Notes: generated by a model from the letters alone, not told the origin. Counted from the stretch's first letter, positions 15,106 to 24,555 are shown. The stretch is DNA of 64,000 bases from Roseibium aquae (GCF_008711285.1 NZ_VXDC01000004.1:62001-126000), one strand, 5' to 3'. Translations and numbers: made by a program.

Positions 15106-16419
15106 CTACCGCCGCCAGGCCCGTGCAAGGGCCCGGTAGGAGGCCTTGGGGGTGCGTGTCTGGCTTGCGAAGTCCACATGCACCAGCCCGAAACGTTTCT
15201 CATAGCCGAATGACCATTCGTAATTGTCGAGCAGCGACCAGCAGATGTAGCCCTTGAGCGGAACGCCTTCCGAAATCGCGCTCCGGGCGGCCTCGAAGTG
15301 GCGCTCCAGATAGTCGATGCGCGCGGTGTCCGGCATGCCGGGCTCATCGGCGTTGGCCATGCCGTTCTCCGTGACATATAGGGGAAGGGCACCGGTATAG
15401 TCTTGCACGGTGCGAACCAGGAACTTCTTGAGGCCCGCTGGATAGATCTCCCAACCCATCTGGGTCTTGGGCAGCGGGCCTTCGACATCTTCATAGCTGG
15501 GCCACGCGCTGTCACGGTGACGGATGCGCTTGCGGGTGTAGTAATTCAGGCCCAGCCAGTCGATCGGTGCCATGATCGTGGCGAAATCGTCCTGCCACCC
15601 GGGGGGCAGATGTGCCGCAAAGCCGTCCAGCACCTCGTCCGGATACCGCCCCTTGAACAGGCCTTCCAGGAAAAACCGGTTGTAGATCGCGTCGTAGCGT
15701 CGGGCCGCGAGGACGGTTTCGGGGCGCTCATCGGCCGGGTCCGCCCATTCGAAATTGCAGACCGCGCCAAGGTTGGTCATGCCCAGGCCGCGCATGACCT
15801 CAATCGCCCGGCCATGGGACACAAGCACATGGTGCATGGCGCGGGCTGTGGCCCGGATATCCCGCAGGCCCGGAGCATGCACGCCCTCGAAGTGGGACAG
15901 CCAACCGACGCACCACGGTTCGTTGATTGGAGCCGCGGACCAGATCCGGTCGCCCAGCCGGTCCATGGCCAGCTCTGTGTAATCGGCGAACCAGTTGGCC
16001 ACGTCCCGGTTTCGCCAGCCGCCCTGATCCTCCAGAGCTGACGGCATTTCCCAGTGGTAGAGCGTGACCGCCGGTTTGATGCCCCGTTCCAGCATGCCAT
16101 CCACGAGCCGGTCATAGAAGTCGAGCCCGGCGTCGTTGACCGGCCCGCGTCCTTCAGGCAGAACCCGGGCCCAGGAAATGGAAAACCGGTAGATGTCGGC
16201 GTTCAGATCCCGCACAAGATCGAGATCCTCGGTCCAACGGTTGAGGTGATCGCAGGCAATCGCACCGGTTTCACCGCCAGCCACGTTTCCTGGCGTTGCC
16301 GCGAACGTGTCCCAATGGGTCGATCCGGCGCCCCCTTGGGCGTGGCCCTCGATCTGATAGGCAGAGGTGGCGACCCCGAACTCAAAGTCGGGGGGAAAGT
16401 CGTCTCTGGTGAAACGCAC
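15106..16419 (-). CDS. Family 1 beta-glucosidase
   Basis: The 437-residue protein is a glycoside hydrolase family 1 enzyme. Seen are the N-terminal FEFGVATSAYQIEG, the acid/base NEP motif (PINEPWCVG) and the nucleophile motif VTENG near the C-terminus, plus SLLDNYEWSFGYEKRFGL. The start is the GTG at 16419, preceded by GAGGAG; an ATG five bases upstream is out of frame, and the longer frame into the regulator gene is unsupported. It follows the LacI-type regulator gene by 23 bases on the same strand and is likely co-transcribed with it, supporting a role in glucoside use next to the alpha-glucoside genes. Confidence 0.92.
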   Translation of the reverse strand: MRFTRDDFPPDFEFGVATSAYQIEGHAQGGAGSTHWDTFAATPGNVAGGETGAIACDHLNRWTEDLDLVRDLNADIYRFSISWARVLPEGRGPVNDAGLDFYDRLVDGMLERGIKPAVTLYHWEMPSALEDQGGWRNRDVANWFADYTELAMDRLGDRIWSAAPINEPWCVGWLSHFEGVHAPGLRDIRATARAMHHVLVSHGRAIEVMRGLGMTNLGAVCNFEWADPADERPETVLAARRYDAIYNRFFLEGLFKGRYPDEVLDGFAAHLPPGWQDDFATIMAPIDWLGLNYYTRKRIRHRDSAWPSYEDVEGPLPKTQMGWEIYPAGLKKFLVRTVQDYTGALPLYVTENGMANADEPGMPDTARIDYLERHFEAARSAISEGVPLKGYICWSLLDNYEWSFGYEKRFGLVHVDFASQTRTPKASYRALARAWRR

Positions 16420-16442
16420 GGCATGCTCCTCTAGAATTGCGT

Positions 16443-17471
16443 TCAGCCGGGCGGCGCCGGTCCCGTCGAATAGCCAACGGTCAGTTCGGGCTCCCAAAGC
16501 TCCTGGACCGGCCCCGTCTCTGGCGAGACAATGATCTTGATGAGGATTTCAGCGCACCGGCGTCCGGCGGCGCGGACCGACGATTTGGTCGCCGTGAACG
16601 CCGGTCCGTCCCGATCGTTGTTCAGGTAGGACAGGACATCGTCGTGGGTGATCAAGGAGACATCCTTGCCCAGCCGCAGTCCGGCATCGCCAATCGCCCG
16701 TCGCACGCCCATGGCCGACATCACCGAAGACACGAGAAAGGCGGTGGGCCGCAAAGCGGAGCGCGCGAGCATGTCGGCCGCGGCCAGGTAGCCATAGCCC
16801 TCCGTCATGGTGTCCGAGCGCATGAAGGCCGGGTCTGGCGCGATCCCGCGATCCTGGAGCGCGGTTTCGTAGCCCTTGCGCCTGCGGATCGCGAAATCCA
16901 TCGTCTCCAAACCATTGATGAGTGCGATCCGTGTGTGGCCCAGATCCAGCAGAAACTCGGAGGCCCGCTTGAAGGCCCTGAAATTCGCGATGTCGAGCCA
17001 ACTGTAGCTGTCATAGTCACCCGTCCGGCCATGGACGAGAAACGGAAGCCCCAATGTCTGCACCAGCGGGATTCGCGGGTCTTCGCGCTTTGGCCCCTGG
17101 ATCATCACCCCGTCCACCGAGCCGTTCGCGGCCATTTGCCTGAAAGCGCGTTCGACCTCGCTTTCCGCAACGATCGACAGCAGCAGATCATAACCTTCCC
17201 GCGCATAGACTTCGCCCGCACCGGCCAGAAAATCGCTGAAAATCGGATTGACCATGTCGGATTCCCCGCTGAGCGGGATAACATGGCCGATGGTCATGGC
17301 ACGGCCCGTTGCAAGGCGCCGCGCGCGGGCATTGGGCTGATATCCGGCCGCCTTCGCCGCCGCTTCGACACGCAGCCGGGTTTCCTCCCGCACTTCCGGG
17401 TATCCGTTCAAGGCCCGGCTGACCGTTGTCTGGGACAGACCGAGCGAGGCCGCCAGCTCCTTGAGATTCAT
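16443..17471 (-). CDS. aglR: LacI-family transcriptional regulator of alpha-glucoside genes
   Basis: The 342-residue protein has an N-terminal LacI helix-turn-helix (NLKELAASLGLSQTTVSRAL), the hinge YQPNARARRLATGRA, and a periplasmic-binding-protein-like sugar domain. It is divergent from aglE and convergent in function with the whole agl block, so it is most likely the AglR-type repressor that releases DNA when a glucoside is bound. Two AAAGCGCTTT operators lie in the 263-base divergent region, one just upstream of its own start and one before aglE, pointing to autoregulation and control of the agl operon. Confidence 0.88.
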   Translation of the reverse strand: MNLKELAASLGLSQTTVSRALNGYPEVREETRLRVEAAAKAAGYQPNARARRLATGRAMTIGHVIPLSGESDMVNPIFSDFLAGAGEVYAREGYDLLLSIVAESEVERAFRQMAANGSVDGVMIQGPKREDPRIPLVQTLGLPFLVHGRTGDYDSYSWLDIANFRAFKRASEFLLDLGHTRIALINGLETMDFAIRRRKGYETALQDRGIAPDPAFMRSDTMTEGYGYLAAADMLARSALRPTAFLVSSVMSAMGVRRAIGDAGLRLGKDVSLITHDDVLSYLNNDRDGPAFTATKSSVRAAGRRCAEILIKIIVSPETGPVQELWEPELTVGYSTGPAPPG

Positions 17472-17489
17472 ATTTTTTACCGCCGATTC

Positions 17490-17499
17490 AAAGCGCTTT
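17490..17499. promoter_or_regulatory. LacI-type operator near the regulator start
   Basis: AAAGCGCTTT is a perfect 10-base palindrome with the central CG of LacI/GalR-family operators. It lies about 20 bases upstream of the regulator's ATG and is a near copy of the site at 17651. It is likely the autoregulatory site. Confidence 0.75.
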
Positions 17500-17650
17500 A
17501 AATTTTTCTGGAGAGTAGCCGGGGCAAGGGCCGGCTGTCAAAGGTTCCGCGTTTTGGCGCGGGTTGGGGACAGGAAAATCCCGGCATTTTCGCCAGATGC
17601 AACCTCCGAGATTGACTTCCGTGCGGACATGACCGACGCTAGGAACAGAG

Positions 17651-17664
17651 CCAAAGCGCTTTGG
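17651..17664. promoter_or_regulatory. LacI-type operator in front of aglE
   Basis: CCAAAGCGCTTTGG is a perfect 14-base palindrome 71 bases upstream of the aglE start. Its core equals the site at 17490, about 160 bases away, so looping between the two by a tetramer or paired dimers is possible. A TTGACT at 17612-17617 could be a -35 box, but I see no good -10 at 16-18 bases from it. Confidence 0.8.
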
Positions 17665-17734
17665 ATTTGGTTTGAAGAGTTCTGATCACGCAAAAGCCCT
17701 GCACCAGACAGGGCCGTGGAACGGGAGGAATGGC

Positions 17735-19096
17735 ATGAGAAAGACCCTGTTTTCAGGGACGGCGGCGCTGGCCCTGTCCGTCGGCATGACGATGGCCCAG
17801 GCGTCCGGGGACCTGATTGTTCCGGTCGGCGAGGGCGCCTTCACATGGGACAGCTACACCGCGTTCGCGGATGGCCATGATCTGTCTGGTCAGAGCCTGA
17901 CCATCGCAGGGCCCTGGTTGTCGTCCGAAGCGGATCGCTTTGACAATTTGCTCGCCTATTTCGAGGCCGCCACCGGGGTCGATGCGACCTATACCGGATC
18001 CGACAGTTTCGAGCAGCAGATCGTCATCGACGCAGAGGCCGGTTCGGCTCCGAACATCGCGGTCTTCCCCCAGCCTGGCCTTGCCGTGACCATGGCTGCC
18101 CGCGGGCTGTTGACGCCGCTTGGAGAGGAAACCGGAAACTGGGTGGGCGAGAATTTCGCCGCAGGCGAATCCTGGGTCGATCTTGGCACCTATCCAGATC
18201 CGTCGGGTCAGGACCAGTTCTACGGCTTTTTCTTCAACGTCAATCTGAAGTCGCTGGTCTGGTATGTGCCCGAGAACTTCGAGGATGCGGGCTATGAGGT
18301 GCCGACAACCATGGAGGAGCTGAAGACGCTCTCGGATCAGATCGTGGCTGACGGCGAAACACCATGGTGCATCGGTCTGGGCTCGGGCGCGGCGACGGGC
18401 TGGCCCGCCACCGATTGGGTCGAGGATCTCATGCTCCGCACCCAGCCGCCTGAAGTCTACGATACCTGGGTGACCAACCAGATCCCGTTTGACGATCCGC
18501 GGGTTGTCGCGGCCATCGAGGAATTCGGGTCGTTCGCGCGAAACCCCGAGTATGTGGCCGGCGGTGCGGGCGCCGTGGCGACCACCGATTTCCGCGACAG
18601 TCCCTCCGGTCTGTTCGCCGCGCCTCCTGCCTGCTACATGCATCGGCAAGCCTCGTTCATTCCCGCCTATTTCCCGGAAGGCACGGTGATTGGCGAGGAT
18701 GCGGACTTCTTCTATTTCCCGGCCTATGCCGACAAGGACCTTGGCAATCCGGTTCTGGGCGGCGGAACGCTGATGGCTGTCACCAATCCGAACGATGCCG
18801 CGATGGCCTTCATCGAGTTTCTGAAAACACCGTTCGCGCATGAAATCATGATGGCGCAGGGCGGCTTCCTGACGCCGCATCAAGGCGTGAACATCGCAAC
18901 CTATCAGGATGACACTGTGCGCGGGCAGGGAGAGATCCTGCTGGGCGCGACAACCTTCCGGTTCGATGGCTCCGACTTGATGCCGGGCGCCATTGGTGCA
19001 GGGTCGTTCTGGACGGGCATGGTGGATTATGCGGGCGGGGCCGAAGCTGCAGCGGTTGCCGGCGAAATCCAGAACAGCTGGGACGCCATCAAGTAG
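17735..19096 (+). CDS. aglE: Alpha-glucoside ABC transporter, substrate-binding protein
   Basis: The 453-residue secreted protein has a signal peptide (MRKTLFSG then a hydrophobic stretch, cleavage likely after AQA) and the family 1 extracellular solute-binding fold. It closely fits AglE-type binding proteins for sucrose, trehalose and maltose-like alpha-glucosides, as the following genes aglF, aglG, aglA and aglK confirm. The start at 17735 is chosen because GGGAGG lies upstream and the signal peptide begins directly; the frame from 17672 would bury it. Expression is likely governed by the palindrome at 17651. Confidence 0.9.
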   Translation: MRKTLFSGTAALALSVGMTMAQASGDLIVPVGEGAFTWDSYTAFADGHDLSGQSLTIAGPWLSSEADRFDNLLAYFEAATGVDATYTGSDSFEQQIVIDAEAGSAPNIAVFPQPGLAVTMAARGLLTPLGEETGNWVGENFAAGESWVDLGTYPDPSGQDQFYGFFFNVNLKSLVWYVPENFEDAGYEVPTTMEELKTLSDQIVADGETPWCIGLGSGAATGWPATDWVEDLMLRTQPPEVYDTWVTNQIPFDDPRVVAAIEEFGSFARNPEYVAGGAGAVATTDFRDSPSGLFAAPPACYMHRQASFIPAYFPEGTVIGEDADFFYFPAYADKDLGNPVLGGGTLMAVTNPNDAAMAFIEFLKTPFAHEIMMAQGGFLTPHQGVNIATYQDDTVRGQGEILLGATTFRFDGSDLMPGAIGAGSFWTGMVDYAGGAEAAAVAGEIQNSWDAIK

Positions 19097-19106
19097 ACCG
19101 TGAGTC

Positions 19107-19146
19107 TGCCAGGTGACCTGTGGATCCGGTTCCGGGTCACCTGGCA
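19107..19146 (+). promoter_or_regulatory. Perfect 12-bp stem-loop between aglE and aglF
   Basis: TGCCAGGTGACC at 19107-19118 pairs perfectly with GGTCACCTGGCA at 19135-19146 around a 16-base loop. No run of T follows, so it is not a simple terminator. Its position just after the binding-protein gene resembles mRNA-stabilising hairpins that keep binding-protein levels above those of the permeases. Confidence 0.75.
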
Positions 19147-19183
19147 TGGTTCCTCGGGCGCACTGTGAAGCCGGGAGGTGGTC

Positions 19184-20185
19184 ATGAATCCAGCCGTGCA
19201 AGGCCTGCTGACAATTGTGGTCGGCGTCGGCGGGTGTATCGGGTACTTCTATCTTTCCAATCTGGTGCTGGACAAGGTGCTGTTCCCGCCGCACGGGCCG
19301 AACGCGGGCCGGAATATCAACCGGGCGAATGCGATCCGCCCCTGGGTTTTCCTCGCGCCCGCCCTGTTCGGGCTGGGGCTTTACCTGGCCTATCCGGTGA
19401 TCGAAACAATTCGCCTCTCGATCACGGACCAAGCGGCGGGCGGGGCCTTTGTCGGCCTCGACAACTACGCGCAAATGTCGGGCGATCCGAAATTCTGGGA
19501 AGCATTGCGCAACAATGTGCTGTGGTTGCTGGTGGTGCCGGCAGCATCGACCTTTTTCGGTCTTCTGGCGGCTCAACTCACCGACCGCATCAGGTGGGGC
19601 AATTTCGCCAAGTCCCTGATTTTCATGCCGATGGCGATTTCATTCGTTGGCGCGGCCGTGATCTTCAAGCTGGTTTACGATGCCCGTCCCTTGGATCAGG
19701 AGCAGATCGGCATCTTGAATGCCGTCTATCTGGCGCTTGGCGGCAACGAGCCGCAGACCTGGCTGACCATCCCGTTCTGGAACAACTTCTTTTTGATGGC
19801 GGTCCTGGTCTGGATCCAGACAGGCTTTGCGATGGTGATCCTGTCGGCAGCACTGCGCGGCATTCCGGAAGAAACCGTCGAAGCCGCGATCGTCGACGGG
19901 GCCAATCCCTTTCAGGTCTTTTTCCGCATCAAGGTCCCCCAGATCACGGGCACGATCGTGGTCGTTTGGACCACGATCACCATTGTCGTCCTGAAGGTGT
20001 TCGATATCGTCTTCGCCATGACCAATGGCCAGTGGGAGACCCAGGTCCTCGCCAACTACATGTACGACAAGCTGTTTCGCGCAAATGATTGGGGCGTGGG
20101 GTCGGCGGCTGCGATGATCATCATGCTGATGGTGACGCCGATCCTGGTTTGGAATGTTTACAACGCCCGCAAGGAGATGCGGTGA
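19184..20185 (+). CDS. aglF: Alpha-glucoside ABC transporter, permease AglF
   Basis: The 333-residue inner-membrane protein has an extra N-terminal membrane segment (about 5-35) followed by the MalF-type permease core. The coupling EAA loop is visible as EETVEAAIVDGANPFQVFFRIKVP. It would form the translocation channel with AglG. The start at 19184 has GGAGG at 19174-19178; a GTG two codons upstream lies in that ribosome site and is unlikely. The stop TGA overlaps the aglG start by one base. Confidence 0.92.
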   Translation: MNPAVQGLLTIVVGVGGCIGYFYLSNLVLDKVLFPPHGPNAGRNINRANAIRPWVFLAPALFGLGLYLAYPVIETIRLSITDQAAGGAFVGLDNYAQMSGDPKFWEALRNNVLWLLVVPAASTFFGLLAAQLTDRIRWGNFAKSLIFMPMAISFVGAAVIFKLVYDARPLDQEQIGILNAVYLALGGNEPQTWLTIPFWNNFFLMAVLVWIQTGFAMVILSAALRGIPEETVEAAIVDGANPFQVFFRIKVPQITGTIVVVWTTITIVVLKVFDIVFAMTNGQWETQVLANYMYDKLFRANDWGVGSAAAMIIMLMVTPILVWNVYNARKEMR

Positions 20186-21363
20186 TGGACAATATTGCGG
20201 GGACCAAGTCCCGCCTGACATGGGCCGTCAACATCTCCGTCGTTTTTCTGGTTCTGCTGTGGGTGCTGCCAACGGTTGGGCTTCTGGTGTCGTCCTTTCG
20301 GACAACCGAACAGATCCGCTCGTCCGGCTGGTGGGCCGCGCTGTTTCCGGCCGAGATCAATCAGACCCTGCGGGCGGCCGATCCCGATGACAATCGAACG
20401 GCTGATGGCGCCGGCCGCTACACGGTCGAGGGAAATCTGTTCGTTGCCGGCGGCCACGTTCCGGACGCCGAACAGGTGAGCGCCACGATCCGATCGTGGG
20501 GAACTTCATCGCGCGCGATAGACGCGTACCGGCCCGGCGAGACGGCGGATCTCGGCGATGGGGAAACCATGACCGTTCGGTCCAATGGAGACTATTCGTG
20601 GTCCGGGAACGGGGATCAGATCAGCGGGCGGGGACAGCGCGTGTTTGTCACCGCCGAGACGCCCCCGGATCTGACCTTTGACAACTACCGGAAGGTGCTT
20701 TTCGAACCTGGTAACCGCGAAGGCATGACCAAGGCCTTCTTCAACACGTTGACCGTCACCATACCGGCGACGATCATCCCGATCCTGTTTGCCGCTTTTG
20801 CCGCCTACGCGCTTGCCTGGATGGACTTCCCCGGCCGCGCCATTTTGGTCGCCGGGGTGGTGGCGTTGCTTGTGGTGCCCCTGCAACTGGCCCTGATCCC
20901 CCTGTTGAAGCTTCACAATGAAATCGGCATCGGCAAGGGCTATCTCGGCGTCTGGCTGGCGCATACCGGGTTCGGGCTGCCGCTCGCGATCTACCTGTTG
21001 CGCAATTACATGGTCGGGTTGCCGCGCGAGATCATCGAAAATGCCCGGGTGGATGGTGCCAGCGATTTCCAGATCTTCGTGAGGATCGTTCTGCCGCTCA
21101 GCTTTCCCGCGCTCGCCAGTTTTGCGATTTTCCAGTTCTTGTGGACCTGGAACGACCTGCTGGTGGCGATGGTGTTCCTGATCGATAGCTCGGGCCAGAC
21201 CACGGTCATGACGCGCCAGATCGTCGAACTTCTCGGGACCCGTGGCGGGGATTGGGAAATTCTGGCGACGTCCGCCTTCGTGTCGATCGCGGTTCCGCTC
21301 ATGCTCTTTTTTACAATGCAGAGATATCTGGTGCGCGGCCTGCTGGCCGGCTCGGTCAAATAG
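20185..21363 (+). CDS. aglG: Alpha-glucoside ABC transporter, permease AglG
   Basis: The 392-residue inner-membrane protein is the MalG-type partner. The first membrane segment (about 15-38) is followed by a periplasmic insertion of roughly 110 residues (about 60-160) rich in Gly, Asp and Ser, and then by five membrane segments. Such an insertion is characteristic of AglG compared with the shorter MalG. The EAA loop reads PREIIENARVDGASDFQIFVRIVLP. The ATG at 20185 overlaps the aglF stop; AAGGAG is at 20171-20176. Confidence 0.92.
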   Translation: MDNIAGTKSRLTWAVNISVVFLVLLWVLPTVGLLVSSFRTTEQIRSSGWWAALFPAEINQTLRAADPDDNRTADGAGRYTVEGNLFVAGGHVPDAEQVSATIRSWGTSSRAIDAYRPGETADLGDGETMTVRSNGDYSWSGNGDQISGRGQRVFVTAETPPDLTFDNYRKVLFEPGNREGMTKAFFNTLTVTIPATIIPILFAAFAAYALAWMDFPGRAILVAGVVALLVVPLQLALIPLLKLHNEIGIGKGYLGVWLAHTGFGLPLAIYLLRNYMVGLPREIIENARVDGASDFQIFVRIVLPLSFPALASFAIFQFLWTWNDLLVAMVFLIDSSGQTTVMTRQIVELLGTRGGDWEILATSAFVSIAVPLMLFFTMQRYLVRGLLAGSVK

Positions 21364-21375
21364 AGATCACACAAA

Positions 21376-23034
21376 ATGAACCTGATGCAGGATATCGCCC
21401 GCGATAAGATCGTGGGGCTCGACAAGGACTGGTGGCGCGGGGCGGTGATCTATCAGATCTACCCCCGCAGTTTTCAAGACAGCAATCATGACGGCGTTGG
21501 TGATCTGGCCGGCATCATCCACAGGCTGAACCACGTCGCGGAACTGGGCGCGGACGCGGTCTGGATTTCCCCGTTTTTCCGCTCGCCGATGCTCGATTTC
21601 GGCTACGATATCTCGGACTACCGCGATATTGATCCGATCTTCGGGACGCTCGGCGACTTCGATGCGCTGATCGATCGTGCGCATGCGCTCGGTCTCAAGG
21701 TGTTGATCGATCTGGTCATCTCTCACACATCCAACCAGCACGCCTGGTTCGCCGAAAGTCAGTCCAGCCGGGATAATCCCAAGGCGGACTGGTATGTTTG
21801 GGCGGACGCGAAGCCGGATGGAACACCGCCCACCAATTGGCTTTCCGTTTTCGGCGGCTCCGCCTGGGAATGGAACGGCGAGCGGATGCAGTACTATCTG
21901 CACAACTTTCTCAAAGAGCAGCCCGACCTCAATTTTCACAATCCGGAGGTTCAGAAGGAGGTTCTGGACATCGCGCGGTTCTGGCTGGAAAGGGGCGTCG
22001 ACGGGTTCCGCCTCGACACGATCAATTTCTACTTTCACGACACGGAGCTCCGGGACAATCCGCCCCTACCGCCGGAGCAGCGCACGGCGAAGGCTGCGCC
22101 GGAGGTCAACCCGTACAATTGGCAGGACCACATCCGCGACAAGAACCAGCCGGAGAACCTCGACTTTTTGAAGCGCTTGCGGGCGATCATGGATGAATAT
22201 CCCGCGACCGCTGCGGTGGGGGAGGTTGGCGACGGCCAGTATGGCCCCCAGCTCCAGGCCGCCTATACCGGCGGCGGGGACAAGATGCATATGTGCTATT
22301 CCTTCGAGTTGTTGTCGGGTCAGACGCCCACCGCCGAGAGCTTGCATGGGATCATTGACGAACATGAGCGGATGATCGGCGACGGCTGGTCCTGCTGGGC
22401 CTATTCCAACCACGATGTCATTCGCCACGGGACCCGCTGGGTCCTGAGCGACGCCGCCTATCGTCTTTATGCCGCTCTCCTGTTGAGCATGCGCGGCTCG
22501 GTCTGTCTTTATCAGGGGGAGGAGTTGGGCCTGGGCGAAGCCTATGTGGCTTATGAGGATCTTCAGGATCCCTATGGCGTCCGGTTCTGGCCGAAATTCA
22601 AGGGCCGCGATGGATGCCGCACGCCGATCCCATGGATCGCGGAGACGCCTCACGGAGGCTTCACGGATGTGAAGCCCTGGTTGCCTGTTGCTGTTGAGCA
22701 TATCCAGAGTTCAGTCGGCATCCAGACTGGCGATCCGGCTTCCATGCTGTCGTTTTATCGTGACATGATCGCGTTTCGCCGGTTGCATCCGGCCTTGGCG
22801 AAGGGCGACTTCACCTTCGTCGAGGCAAAGGACGGGGTGTTGTCCTTCATTCGCAGCCACGAGGGGCAAGAGGTGTTTTGCGCTTTTAACCTGAGGGACA
22901 CGCCGGTGTCGCTTCACATGCCGCAAGGCGTCTGGACACGGGATACGCGGGCGCCGTTTTCGGCGGACGCGATCGAAGGCGGCGGTGTGCTGCCCGGTTA
23001 TCAAGCCTGTTTTGCAACCAGGGCACAAGACTAA
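21376..23034 (+). CDS. aglA: Alpha-glucosidase (GH13)
   Basis: The 552-residue cytosolic enzyme hydrolyses the imported alpha-glucosides. GH13 landmarks are VIYQIYPRSFQDSN near the start, the domain motif GADAVWISPFF, the nucleophile region GVDGFRLDTINF, the acid/base VGEVGD and the third acid in YSNHDVIRHGTRW. Length and order match AglA-type oligo-1,6 / alpha-glucosidases. It begins 12 bases after aglG and has no signal peptide, in keeping with intracellular action after uptake. Confidence 0.94.
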   Translation: MNLMQDIARDKIVGLDKDWWRGAVIYQIYPRSFQDSNHDGVGDLAGIIHRLNHVAELGADAVWISPFFRSPMLDFGYDISDYRDIDPIFGTLGDFDALIDRAHALGLKVLIDLVISHTSNQHAWFAESQSSRDNPKADWYVWADAKPDGTPPTNWLSVFGGSAWEWNGERMQYYLHNFLKEQPDLNFHNPEVQKEVLDIARFWLERGVDGFRLDTINFYFHDTELRDNPPLPPEQRTAKAAPEVNPYNWQDHIRDKNQPENLDFLKRLRAIMDEYPATAAVGEVGDGQYGPQLQAAYTGGGDKMHMCYSFELLSGQTPTAESLHGIIDEHERMIGDGWSCWAYSNHDVIRHGTRWVLSDAAYRLYAALLLSMRGSVCLYQGEELGLGEAYVAYEDLQDPYGVRFWPKFKGRDGCRTPIPWIAETPHGGFTDVKPWLPVAVEHIQSSVGIQTGDPASMLSFYRDMIAFRRLHPALAKGDFTFVEAKDGVLSFIRSHEGQEVFCAFNLRDTPVSLHMPQGVWTRDTRAPFSADAIEGGGVLPGYQACFATRAQD

Positions 23035-23070
23035 AACAGCGGGCGGGCAACGCCCCGTCGGGAGGAAGTG

Positions 23071-24201
23071 ATGGCCGAGCTGAAGCTCTCCAAAGTGGAA
23101 AAATCCTACGGCAGCGTTCAGGTGCTGCATGACATCGACCTGGATATCGATCAGGGGGAACTGGTCGTGTTCGTGGGGCCGTCCGGCTGCGGCAAGTCCA
23201 CGCTGCTGCGCATGATCGCCGGTCTGGAAAAGATTTCCGGCGGCGAGCTTCAGATTGACGGGGTTCGGGTCAACGATGTGCCACCAGCCGAGCGGGGGAT
23301 CGCGATGGTGTTCCAATCCTACGCGCTTTATCCGCACATGACGGTCTATGATAACATGGCTTTCGCCTTGAAGCTGGCGGGAAAAAAGAAGGCGGAGATC
23401 GACGGGAAAGTGCGCGCGGCGGCCGACAAGCTGCAATTGACCCCGTTTTTGGACCGTCTGCCGAAGGCCCTTTCCGGCGGGCAGCGCCAACGGGTGGCCA
23501 TCGGACGGTCGATTGTCCGGGACCCGAAGGTCTATCTGTTCGATGAACCGCTCTCCAACCTGGATGCCGCTTTGCGCGTGGCAACCCGGATCGAGATCGC
23601 GCAGCTCAAAGAACAGATGCCGGATTCGACGATGGTCTACGTCACGCACGATCAGGTGGAGGCGATGACCCTGGCCACCCGCATTGTGGTTCTGGCGGGC
23701 GGCAGCATTGCGCAGGTGGGGGCGCCGCTAGAATTATACCAGCGCCCCAACTCTGTTTTTGTCGCCCAGTTCATTGGCAGCCCGGCGATGAACCTCCTCG
23801 ACGGCGAAATCGTGGAAACCGGAGAGACAACCCGTTTGAAGCTCGACCGCGGCGGCGGAACGATCCTGTCCGGTTATCCATCCCGGCCGGAGGACAAGGG
23901 TGCGCGTGTTCAAGTGGGCATCCGGCCCGAGGATATGGTGATCACGCAGGACGAGACCTTCGCCTTTCACGGCACGGTCGCGATCACGGAAGCGCTGGGG
24001 GAGGTCACACTCCTCTATTTCTCCAAGAACGCTGAGGGAAACGGTGGCATTGTCGCCAAGTTGTTCGGGATCCATACGCAGGTGCGCGGGACCGAGGTCC
24101 GGCTCACCGCTACGCCCGACAAGGTTCACGTCTTCAAGGACGGGATCTCGCTTCTATACCGGGACGTGTCTGTGTTCCTGCCCGGGGTCGCGCCGCACTG
24201 A
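23071..24201 (+). CDS. aglK: Alpha-glucoside ABC transporter, ATPase AglK
   Basis: The 376-residue cytosolic protein is a MalK-type ATPase. It has Walker A GPSGCGKST at about 36-44, the Q-loop MVFQSYALYPHM, the signature LSGGQRQRVAIGRS, Walker B VYLFDEPLSNLD and the H-loop VTHDQ, followed by the C-terminal TOBE/regulatory domain (about 240-376). It energises uptake through AglF and AglG and ends the operon. The ATG at 23071 has GGGAGG upstream; a GTG one codon earlier is less likely. Confidence 0.94.
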   Translation: MAELKLSKVEKSYGSVQVLHDIDLDIDQGELVVFVGPSGCGKSTLLRMIAGLEKISGGELQIDGVRVNDVPPAERGIAMVFQSYALYPHMTVYDNMAFALKLAGKKKAEIDGKVRAAADKLQLTPFLDRLPKALSGGQRQRVAIGRSIVRDPKVYLFDEPLSNLDAALRVATRIEIAQLKEQMPDSTMVYVTHDQVEAMTLATRIVVLAGGSIAQVGAPLELYQRPNSVFVAQFIGSPAMNLLDGEIVETGETTRLKLDRGGGTILSGYPSRPEDKGARVQVGIRPEDMVITQDETFAFHGTVAITEALGEVTLLYFSKNAEGNGGIVAKLFGIHTQVRGTEVRLTATPDKVHVFKDGISLLYRDVSVFLPGVAPH

Positions 24202-24555
24202 CCGAACGCATTTGGTTGCAAAATGAGTTGCGGGAACAATCGGCGTGCTCCGTGACCTGAGCCGCTCGTATGGGCCGCATCGAGCCACGTCAGGTCATGG
24301 CTGGGCCATGTGCCGCCGGCTCTGCTGGCCGTAGATATCTGAACAGGCTTTTTCATCCGAACTGGCCGCCCGCGGGAGTGTCAGGCTCACCCAGGGGCAA
24401 GCCAGCGATCCCCAAATCGCTGATTTGAAGAATTGCTTCGTGATCTGGTGTTCAACTGACCGGCGGCGTCGAAAGATTTCGAATCTTTTGATCTATTAAC
24501 GCGGCATATAAGAATTTACACTTAGGGTGCCCCTATAATAACAGGGTCCCGACGC
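24202..24555 (+). other. Intergenic region with two inverted repeats and a -10-like box
   Basis: No gene is supported in these 354 bases. Structure seen: TGACCTGA and TCAGGTCA as an 8-base inverted repeat about 30 bases apart near 24255-24300; a 7-base palindrome AAAGATT-TCG-AATCTTT at 24472-24488; and a perfect TATAAT at 24534-24539, only 17 bases before the next start codon. The latter may be the promoter of the GGDEF-EAL gene with a very short leader, although no good -35 is visible. Confidence 0.45.

Noticed and set aside
17753-19576. A 607-codon open frame opposite aglE and aglF
   Set aside because: Shadow of real genes; no ribosome site and composition typical of antisense frames.
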